NCBI GenBank assembly: GCA_024372625.1
Contig: CP099605.1
Span: 372,001 to 436,000, forward strand
Direction of reading: 5' to 3'
Length of the DNA: 64,000 nucleotides
From: Comamonadaceae bacterium OTU4NAUVB1
GTDB lineage: Bacteria > Pseudomonadota > Gammaproteobacteria > Burkholderiales > Burkholderiaceae_C
The translations under genes and the position numbers were made by a program. The notes beneath the pieces were generated by a model, which was not told the origin of the DNA, did no database searches, and worked only from the letters and a program-made list of their open reading frames with translations. This document shows positions 57,744 through 64,000 of the stretch, piece by piece; position 1 is the first letter of the stretch; every line of letters starts with the position of its first letter.

Positions 57744-59065
57744 GCCGCAACGCCGCCACGGCCGATCCCTCCGCCGACGCGCCCGATGCGTCCGATGCGC
57801 CCGCCGGCCGCCTGCGCCGCTGGTTCGGCCGTGCCGCCAAGTCGGGCATTGACGCGTTGCCGATGCACCTGCCGGTGCGCCTGGGCGGCGCCGACGTGGC
57901 GCAGACCAAGGCCGCGCCGGTGCGCGTGCTGGGCTTCGACCAGGCGCTGGTGTGGGTCACCTTCGCGCTCATGGCCTGGGGGCTGGTGATGGTGTATTCG
58001 GCCTCCATCGCCATGGCGGACAACCCGCGCTTCGCCCGCGCGGGCAACGGCCCGACCTTCTACCTGGTGCGCCACGGCCTGTTCATCGCGATCGCCTTCG
58101 TCACGGCGCTGCTGGCGTTCCAGATCCCGATGAAGACCTGGGAGCGCGTCGCGCCGTGGCTGTTCGTGCTGTCGATCCTGCTGCTGGTGGCGGTGCTGGT
58201 GCCGCACGTGGGCCGCGTGGTCAACGGCGCGCGGCGCTGGCTTCCGCTGGGGATCATGAACTTCCAGCCCTCCGAACTGGCCAAGCTGGCCATGGTGCTC
58301 TACGCGTCGAGCTACATGGTGCGCAAGATGGAGATCAAGGAGCATTTCTTCCGGGCGGTCTGGCCGATGGGCGCGGCGGTGGTGATCATCGGCATGCTGC
58401 TGCTGGCCGAACCGGACATGGGCGCGTTCATGGTCATCGCGGTGATCGCCATGGGCATCCTGTTCCTGGGCGGCGTCAACGCGCGCATGTTCTTCGTCAT
58501 CGCCGCGCTGATGCTGGTGGCCTTCGGTGTCATGGTGATGACCAGCGAATGGCGGCGCCAGCGGCTGTTCGCCTACCTCGATCCGTTCAGCGAGGCGCAC
58601 GCGCTGGGCAAGGGCTACCAGCTGTCGCACTCGCTCATCGCCATCGGGCGCGGCGAGGTCTTCGGCGTCGGCCTGGGCGGCAGCGTCGAGAAGCTGCACT
58701 GGCTGCCCGAGGCCCACACCGACTTCCTGCTGGCCGTGCTGGGTGAGGAATTCGGCCTGGTCGGCGTGCTGCTGGTGCTGGGCATGTTCCTGTGGCTCAC
58801 GCGCCGCGTGATGCACATCGGCCGTCAGGCGATCTCGCTGGACCGCGTGTTCTCCGGCCTGGTGGCGCAGGGCATCGGCATCTGGATCGGCTTCCAGTCG
58901 TTCATCAACATGGGTGTGAACCTGGGCGCGCTGCCCACCAAGGGCCTGGGCCTGCCGCTCATGAGCTTCGGCGGCTCGGCCATCCTGATGAACCTGGTGG
59001 CGCTGGCCGTGGTGCTGCGCATCGACTACGAGAACCGCGTGCTGATGCGCGGTGGCCGCCTGTGA
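57740..59065 (+). CDS. ftsW: peptidoglycan glycosyltransferase FtsW
   Basis: A 441-aa SEDS-family polymerase with ten membrane helices that works with FtsI. The N-terminal ~65 aa are hydrophilic and longer than usual. Signature segments are [27 protein letters not shown] (with the catalytic-type Asp), and the C-terminal [19 protein letters not shown]. Start ATG overlaps the murD stop; its own stop overlaps murG (GTGA). Confidence 0.95.
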   Translation: MSRNAATADPSADAPDASDAPAGRLRRWFGRAAKSGIDALPMHLPVRLGGADVAQTKAAPVRVLGFDQALVWVTFALMAWGLVMVYSASIAMADNPRFARAGNGPTFYLVRHGLFIAIAFVTALLAFQIPMKTWERVAPWLFVLSILLLVAVLVPHVGRVVNGARRWLPLGIMNFQPSELAKLAMVLYASSYMVRKMEIKEHFFRAVWPMGAAVVIIGMLLLAEPDMGAFMVIAVIAMGILFLGGVNARMFFVIAALMLVAFGVMVMTSEWRRQRLFAYLDPFSEAHALGKGYQLSHSLIAIGRGEVFGVGLGGSVEKLHWLPEAHTDFLLAVLGEEFGLVGVLLVLGMFLWLTRRVMHIGRQAISLDRVFSGLVAQGIGIWIGFQSFINMGVNLGALPTKGLGLPLMSFGGSAILMNLVALAVVLRIDYENRVLMRGGRL

Positions 59066-60165
59066 CCCGCACGGCGCTCGTCATGGCCGGCGGCACCGGC
59101 GGCCACATCTTCCCGGGCCTCGCCGTGGCCGAGGCCTTGCGCGAGCGCGGCTGGCGCGTGCACTGGCTGGGCGCGCCGGGCGGCATGGAGCAGCAGCTGG
59201 TGCCCCCGCGCGGTTTCGCTTTCGAGCCCGTGCGGTTCGGCGGCCTGCGCGGCAAGGGCGCGCTGACGCTGGCGCTGCTGCCGGTGCGCCTGCTGCGCGC
59301 CTTCTGGCAGAGCGTGGGCGTGCTGCGCCGCGTGAGGCCCGACGTGGTGGTCGGCCTGGGCGGCTACATCACCTTTCCGGGCGGGCTGATGAGCGCGCTC
59401 GTGGGCCGTCCGCTGGTGCTGCACGAGCAGAACTCGGTCGCCGGCCTGGCCAACCGGGTGCTGGCGGTGGTCGCCCACCGGGTCTTCACCGCCTTCCCGG
59501 ACGTCATCCAGGGCGCCGAGTGGATCGGCAACCCGCTGCGCGCCGCCTTCGTCGACAAGCCCGAGCCGGCCGCGCGCTTCGCCGGGCGCACCGGTCCGCT
59601 GAAGCTGCTGGTGGTCGGTGGCAGCCTGGGCGCGCAAGCGCTCAACGCCATCGTGCCGCAGGCGCTCGCGCGCATCGCGCCGGAGGCCCGCCCGAGCGTG
59701 ATTCACCAGAGCGGCGCGAAACAGATCGACGAGCTGCGTGCCAACTACGCCGCCGCCGGTGTCGCGGCCGAGCTCACCCCCTTCATCGAGGACACCGCCG
59801 CCGCCTATGCCGACGCCGACCTGATCGTCGCGCGCGCGGGCGCCAGCACCGTCACCGAGATCGCGGCCGTCGGCGCCGCAGCGCTGTTCGTGCCTTTCCC
59901 GTCGGCGGTGGACGACCACCAGACCACCAACGCGCGCTTCCTCGTCGAGGCGGGCGGTGGCTGGCTGGTCGCCCAGCCCGACCTCACCCCCGAACGCCTG
60001 GCCGATTTGCTACAGACAACCGAACGCTCCACGCTGGTGGACAAGGCGCAGCGCGCCCGCACGATGAAGAAGACCGAAGCGGTCGACCGGATGGTCCGCG
60101 CCTGCGAGGAGCTCGCCGACCGGCGCGCCGCCCGCCGCGCCGCACGTGAGGGACGCGCCTCGTGA
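59062..60165 (+). CDS. murG: UDP-GlcNAc:lipid I N-acetylglucosaminyltransferase
   Basis: A 367-aa GT28 enzyme that makes lipid II at the inner membrane. It starts with GTG overlapping the ftsW stop. The glycine-rich loop [29 protein letters not shown] and the UDP-GlcNAc site [15 protein letters not shown] followed by DDHQTTNA are signatures. Its stop overlaps murC (GTGA). Confidence 0.96.
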   Translation: MTRTALVMAGGTGGHIFPGLAVAEALRERGWRVHWLGAPGGMEQQLVPPRGFAFEPVRFGGLRGKGALTLALLPVRLLRAFWQSVGVLRRVRPDVVVGLGGYITFPGGLMSALVGRPLVLHEQNSVAGLANRVLAVVAHRVFTAFPDVIQGAEWIGNPLRAAFVDKPEPAARFAGRTGPLKLLVVGGSLGAQALNAIVPQALARIAPEARPSVIHQSGAKQIDELRANYAAAGVAAELTPFIEDTAAAYADADLIVARAGASTVTEIAAVGAAALFVPFPSAVDDHQTTNARFLVEAGGGWLVAQPDLTPERLADLLQTTERSTLVDKAQRARTMKKTEAVDRMVRACEELADRRAARRAAREGRAS

Positions 60166-61619
60166 AGCACGCCATCCGTCACATCCATTTCGTCGGCATC
60201 GGCGGCGCCGGCATGAGCGGCATCGCCGAGGTGCTGCTCAACCTCGACTACCGTGTCTCCGGCTCCGACCTGTCCGACAGCGCCACGCTCAGGCGCCTGG
60301 CCGGGCTGGGCATCGCGACCCACGTGGGCCACGACGCGTCGAACATCGAGGGCGCGGACGCGGTGGTCACCTCCACCGCGGTGCAGGCCACCAATCCCGA
60401 GGTGATCGCCGCGCGCGAGAAGCGCATCCCGGTGGTGCCGCGCGCCATGATGCTGGCCGAGCTGATGCGCCTGAAGCAGGGCATCGCCATCGCCGGCACC
60501 CACGGCAAGACCACCACCACCAGCCTGGTGGCCAGCGTGCTGGCCGCCGCCGGGCTCGACCCGACCTTCGTCATCGGCGGACGCCTCAACAGCGCCGGGG
60601 CCAACGCGCAGCTGGGCGGCGGCGACTACATCGTGGTCGAGGCCGACGAGTCCGACGCCTCGTTCCTGAACCTGCTGCCGGTGATGGCGGTAGTCACGAA
60701 CATCGACGCCGACCACATGGAGACCTACGGGCACGACTTCGGCAACCTGAAGAAGGCCTTCGTCGATTTCCTGCACCGCATGCCGTTCTACGGCGTGGCG
60801 ATCCTGTGCACCGACGACGCGGCGGTGCGCGAGATCGTTCCCCAGGTCACGTGTCCGGTCACCAGCTACGGCTTCAACGAGGACGCCCAGGTGCGCGCGG
60901 TGGACGTGCGCGCGGTCGGCGCGCAGATGCACTTCACGGCCCAGCGCCGCAACGGCGTGACGCTGCCCGACCTGGACGTGGTGCTCAACCTCGCCGGCGA
61001 GCACAACGTGCTCAACGCGCTGTCGGTGATCGCGGTGGCGGTCGAGCTCAACGTGCCCGACGCGGCGGTGCTTCAGGGCCTGGCCGAGTTCAAGGGCGTC
61101 GGTCGCCGCTTCCAGAGCTATGGCGACGTGCCGATCGCGAACGCGGGCGACTTCGGCGATTTCACCCTCATCGAGGACTACGGCCACCACCCGGTGGAGA
61201 TGGCCGCGACCATCGCCGCGGCGCGCGGCGCCTTCCCCGGGCGCCGGTTGATGCTGGCGTTCCAGCCGCACCGCTACACCCGCACGCGCGACTGCTTCGA
61301 GGACTTCGTCAAGGTGCTGGGCACGGCCGACGCCGTGCTGCTCGGGGAGGTCTATGCCGCGGGCGAGGCGCCCATCGTGGCGGCCGACGGCCGCGCCCTG
61401 ACGCGCGCCTTGCGCGTGGCCGGCAAGGTCGAGCCGGTGTTCGTCGACGAGATCGGCGCGATGGCGCAGGCGGTGCTGGACAACGCACGCGCCGGCGACG
61501 TCGTGGTGTGCATGGGCGCCGGCTCCATCGGCACCGTGCCGGGCCGCGTGGTCGAGCTCGGCGGCACGGCGCCACCTCCGGCTTCGGGCCAGTTCACGCG
61601 GGAAGGACGCGTCCTGTGA
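60162..61619 (+). CDS. murC: UDP-MurNAc:L-alanine ligase
   Basis: A 485-aa Mur ligase that adds the first amino acid. GTG start overlapping mur[19 protein letters not shown] is the N-terminal Rossmann loop, [11 protein letters not shown] the ATP loop, [12 protein letters not shown] the metal/ATP segment, and [12 protein letters not shown] plus FQPHRYTRT mark the C-terminal domain. Length agrees with E. coli MurC (491 aa). Stop overlaps ddl. Confidence 0.96.
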   Translation: MKHAIRHIHFVGIGGAGMSGIAEVLLNLDYRVSGSDLSDSATLRRLAGLGIATHVGHDASNIEGADAVVTSTAVQATNPEVIAAREKRIPVVPRAMMLAELMRLKQGIAIAGTHGKTTTTSLVASVLAAAGLDPTFVIGGRLNSAGANAQLGGGDYIVVEADESDASFLNLLPVMAVVTNIDADHMETYGHDFGNLKKAFVDFLHRMPFYGVAILCTDDAAVREIVPQVTCPVTSYGFNEDAQVRAVDVRAVGAQMHFTAQRRNGVTLPDLDVVLNLAGEHNVLNALSVIAVAVELNVPDAAVLQGLAEFKGVGRRFQSYGDVPIANAGDFGDFTLIEDYGHHPVEMAATIAAARGAFPGRRLMLAFQPHRYTRTRDCFEDFVKVLGTADAVLLGEVYAAGEAPIVAADGRALTRALRVAGKVEPVFVDEIGAMAQAVLDNARAGDVVVCMGAGSIGTVPGRVVELGGTAPPPASGQFTREGRVL

Positions 61620-62620
61620 CGACGACGAACACCACCATCGACGCCCCGGTCGCGCCGGTGATCGACATCGTCGCGCTCGGCAAGGTCGCCGTCCTCCAGG
61701 GCGGCACCTCGGCCGAGCGGCCGATCTCCCTGCTGTCGGGCGCCGGCGTGCTGGAGGCGCTGCGCTCGCGCGGCGTCGACGCGCACGCCTTCGATCCCGC
61801 CGAGCGCGACCTCGCCGAACTGCGGCGCGAGGGCTTCGCGCGCTGCTTCATCGCACTGCACGGCCGCCATGGCGAGGACGGCACGGTCCAGGGCGCGCTG
61901 GAACTCCTGGGCATTCCCTACACCGGCTCGGGCGTGATGGCCTCCAGCGTGGCGCTCGACAAGGTCATGACCAAGCGCATCTGGCTGGCCGACGGCCTGC
62001 CCACGCCGCGCTACGTGCGCCTGGCCGCCGACCTGCAGGGGCCCGAGCAGGTTCGCGCGGTGCCCGAGGTGCTGGGCCTGCCGCTGATCGTCAAGCCGCC
62101 GCGCGAGGGTTCGTCGATCGGCGTGACCAAGGTGAGTGGCCACGCGCAGATGCAGGACGCGGTGACCCTGGCGGCCCGGTACGACGCCGACGTGCTGTGC
62201 GAGGAGTTCGTCGAGGGGGAGGAAGTGACCTGCGCGGTGCTGGGGGCCGGCGCCGCGGCCCGGGCGCTGCCGGTGGTGCGCATCGCGGCGCCCGAGGGCG
62301 CCTACGACTACCAGAACAAGTACTTCACCGACGACGTGAAGTACCACTGCCCGAGCGGACTGCCCGAAGCCGAGGAGGCGGAGATCCGCCGCATCACGCT
62401 CGCGGCTTTCCGCACGCTCGGCTGCCGCGGCTGGGGCCGTGCCGACGTGATGATCCGCGCGAGCGACCGCAAACCCTTCCTGCTGGAGATGAACACCTCT
62501 CCGGGCATGACCACCCACTCGCTGGTTCCGATGTCCGCGCGCGCCGCGGGCATCGGCTACGAGGACCTCTGCCTGCGCGTGCTCGCCGCGGCGGCGCTCG
62601 ACTCGGCGGGCGCGCACTGA
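61616..62620 (+). CDS. ddl: D-alanine:D-alanine ligase
   Basis: A 334-aa ATP-grasp enzyme that makes the D-Ala-D-Ala used by MurF. GTG start overlapping mur[47 protein letters not shown] and the C-terminal [16 protein letters not shown] are the classic motifs. The N-terminal ~22 aa before GKVAVLQG are extra. Two bases separate it from ftsQ. Confidence 0.95.
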   Translation: MTTTNTTIDAPVAPVIDIVALGKVAVLQGGTSAERPISLLSGAGVLEALRSRGVDAHAFDPAERDLAELRREGFARCFIALHGRHGEDGTVQGALELLGIPYTGSGVMASSVALDKVMTKRIWLADGLPTPRYVRLAADLQGPEQVRAVPEVLGLPLIVKPPREGSSIGVTKVSGHAQMQDAVTLAARYDADVLCEEFVEGEEVTCAVLGAGAAARALPVVRIAAPEGAYDYQNKYFTDDVKYHCPSGLPEAEEAEIRRITLAAFRTLGCRGWGRADVMIRASDRKPFLLEMNTSPGMTTHSLVPMSARAAGIGYEDLCLRVLAAAALDSAGAH

Positions 62621-62622
62621 CC

Positions 62623-63411
62623 ATGGCCACCACCGCACCCACCCCCTTCGACATCCGGCTGATGAACTTCACCGCGACGCTGGTGTTCGTGCTGTTCGCG
62701 CTGACGCTGGTCGGGGCGGGCGCCTGGTGGGTGCTGCGCCAGCCCTTCTTCCCGATCGCCGCGCTCAAGGTCGATGGCGAGGTCACGCACAACAGCGCCG
62801 TCACGCTGCGCGCCAACGTCGCGCCGCAGCTCGCGGGCAACTTCTTCACCGTCGACCTGGCGCGCGCGCGCGCGGCCTTCGAGTCCGTGCCCTGGGTGCG
62901 CCAGGCGGTGGTGCGGCGAGAATTTCCGAACAAGCTTCGCGCCACGCTGACCGAGCACGTGCCGGTCGCGCACTGGGGCGAGGAGGCCGGCTCCCGCCTG
63001 GTCAACGGCTACGGCGAGATCTTCGAGGCCAACGTGGGCGAGGTCGACGACCACAAGCTGCCGCGCCTGGACGGCCCGCCCGAGCAGGCCGGACAGGTCC
63101 TGGGCATGTACCGCATGCTGGTGCCGCTGTTCGCGCCCTACGAGATCGGCATCGAGGAACTCGGCCTGTCGAGCCGTGGCAGCTGGCACGTGCTGCTCGA
63201 TACCGGGGCCATGATCGAGCTCGGGCGCGGGCGCAGCGAGGAGGTCGCCGCGCGCACCGAGCGCTTCCTGCGCACGGTGGCGCAGGTGGCGGCCCAGTAC
63301 GGCCGCACGGTGGCGTCGATCGAGGGCGCCGACCTGCGCCACCACGAGGGTTACGCGCTGCGCATGCGCGGCGTCACCACCGTCGCGAGCGAGCCCCCCA
63401 AGAAAAAATAA
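62623..63411 (+). CDS. ftsQ: cell division protein FtsQ
   Basis: A 262-aa bitopic divisome protein. One helix (LVFVLFALTLVGAGAWWVL) precedes the POTRA domain (FPIAALKVDGEVTHNSAVTLR in part) and the beta domain (VNGYGEIFEANVGE). It recruits FtsL/FtsB. The C-terminus is basic (PPKKK). Followed by ftsA after 23 bp. Confidence 0.94.
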   Translation: MATTAPTPFDIRLMNFTATLVFVLFALTLVGAGAWWVLRQPFFPIAALKVDGEVTHNSAVTLRANVAPQLAGNFFTVDLARARAAFESVPWVRQAVVRREFPNKLRATLTEHVPVAHWGEEAGSRLVNGYGEIFEANVGEVDDHKLPRLDGPPEQAGQVLGMYRMLVPLFAPYEIGIEELGLSSRGSWHVLLDTGAMIELGRGRSEEVAARTERFLRTVAQVAAQYGRTVASIEGADLRHHEGYALRMRGVTTVASEPPKKK

Positions 63412-63434
63412 GCGAACAGCGAGGACACACACAC

Positions 63435-64000
63435 ATGCCCAGGGAATACAAGGACCTCGTCGTCGGTCTCGACATCGGCACCGCCAAGGTGATGGTGGTC
63501 GTGGCCGAGGTGCTCGGCGGCGGCGCGCTCAAGCTCGCGGGGCTCGGCGTCGCGCCCAGCAACGGCCTGAAGCGCGGCGTGGTGGTGAACATCGACGCCA
63601 CCGTCCAGAGCATCCAGCAGGCCCTGAAGGAGGCCGAACTGATGGCCGACTGCAAGATCGGCCGCGTCTACACCGGCATCACCGGCAGCCACATCCGCGG
63701 CATCAACTCCAGCGGCATGGTGGCGGTCAAGGACAAGGAAGTGACCGCGGCGGACGTCGCCCGCGTGGTGGAGACGGCGCGCGCCATCAACATCTCCAGC
63801 GATCAGCGGCTGCTGCTGGTGGAGCCGCAGGAGTTCGTCATCGACGGACAGGACGTCAAGGAGCCCATCGGCATGAGCGGCATGCGGCTGGAGGCCAAGG
63901 TGCACATCGTCACCGGCGCCCAGAGCGCGGCGGAGAACATCATCAAGTGCGTGCGCCGCTGCGGCCTGGAGGTCGACCAGCTGATGCTCAACCCGCTGGC
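63435..64000 (+). CDS. ftsA: cell division protein FtsA, 5' part (runs off window)
   Basis: The first ~188 codons of FtsA, an actin-like ATPase that tethers FtsZ to the membrane. VVGLDIGTAKVMVVVAEV is the phosphate 1 loop, NGLKRGVVVNIDATVQSI and the 1C domain region (TGITGSHIRGINSSG; VEPQEFVIDGQ) follow. An ACA-repeat spacer (GAGGACACACACAC) with GAGG as ribosome binding site precedes the ATG at 63435. The rest, and presumably ftsZ, lie beyond the window. Confidence 0.95.
   Translation, partial: MPREYKDLVVGLDIGTAKVMVVVAEVLGGGALKLAGLGVAPSNGLKRGVVVNIDATVQSIQQALKEAELMADCKIGRVYTGITGSHIRGINSSGMVAVKDKEVTAADVARVVETARAINISSDQRLLLVEPQEFVIDGQDVKEPIGMSGMRLEAKVHIVTGAQSAAENIIKCVRRCGLEVDQLMLNPL

Overview
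This 64 kb window is a chromosome segment from a very GC-rich (about 70 %) Gram-negative bacterium. It is most likely a member of the Burkholderiales close to Comamonadaceae (Acidovorax/Variovorax-like). The assignment rests on protein sequence style, the orders dapF-DUF484-xerC and dksA-hslVU-mraZ, a meso-diaminopimelate-type MurE, and many GTG/TTG starts that overlap the preceding stop codon. No 16S rRNA is present, so the genus is inferred.

Layout. (1) 1-2300: a cut-off TRAP transporter binding protein and its GntR/FCD regulator, divergent from an SDR dehydrogenase (probably sugar-acid catabolism). (2) 2400-12607: a TetR regulator with a perfect palindromic operator, followed by a long colinear fatty-acid beta-oxidation operon (acyl-CoA dehydrogenase, DUF2147, hydroxyacyl-CoA dehydrogenase/enoyl-CoA hydratase, thiolase, thioesterase, a Phe-for-Tyr SDR, DsbA/HCCA-isomerase, enoyl-CoA hydratase). 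(3) 12657-18371: an orphan branched-chain-type binding protein, a hot-dog thioesterase, an ATM1-type ABC exporter, a 2-hydroxyacid dehydrogenase and a LysR regulator. (4) 18641-21820: a glutamate/aspartate ABC uptake operon (gltIJKL). (5) 22081-24784: a Bug/TctC binding protein, a PuuE-like deacetylase and a GntR regulator. (6) 24915-28753: pyrC, a NYN-domain protein and DUF3025 in a tightly overlapping set, then htpX.

(7) 28754-37500, mostly minus strand: a LytTR gene remnant, a ProQ/FinO protein, a flavin reductase-like protein, a FAD oxidoreductase, cysteine synthase, a Pmp3-type membrane protein, a degenerate pseudouridine synthase and a Nudix-MBL fusion; rnpB (RNase P RNA) lies on the plus strand at 34296. 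(8) 37576-41091: a corA pseudogene with an internal deletion and frameshift, then dapF-DUF484-xerC. An IS5-family element has inserted exactly at the xerC stop codon with a CTAG target duplication. (9) 42037-47766: a COG0523 GTPase, a cysteine-poor DksA preceded by a translationally coupled leader ORF, a TPR/STAS protein and hslVU. (10) 48027-64000: the complete early dcw cluster mraZ-rsmH-ftsL-ftsI-murE-murF-mraY-murD-ftsW-murG-murC-ddl-ftsQ and the 5' part of ftsA, nearly all with overlapping start and stop codons.

Most of the window is core metabolism and cell-wall/division machinery. I found no CRISPR array, prophage, defence island or tRNA. The features most worth a second look are local: the dksA leader ORF together with the loss of zinc ligands in DksA, the corA deletion, the IS insertion that preserves the xerC stop, the very large disordered insertion in MurD, the LytTR remnant, and enzyme homologues with altered catalytic residues.
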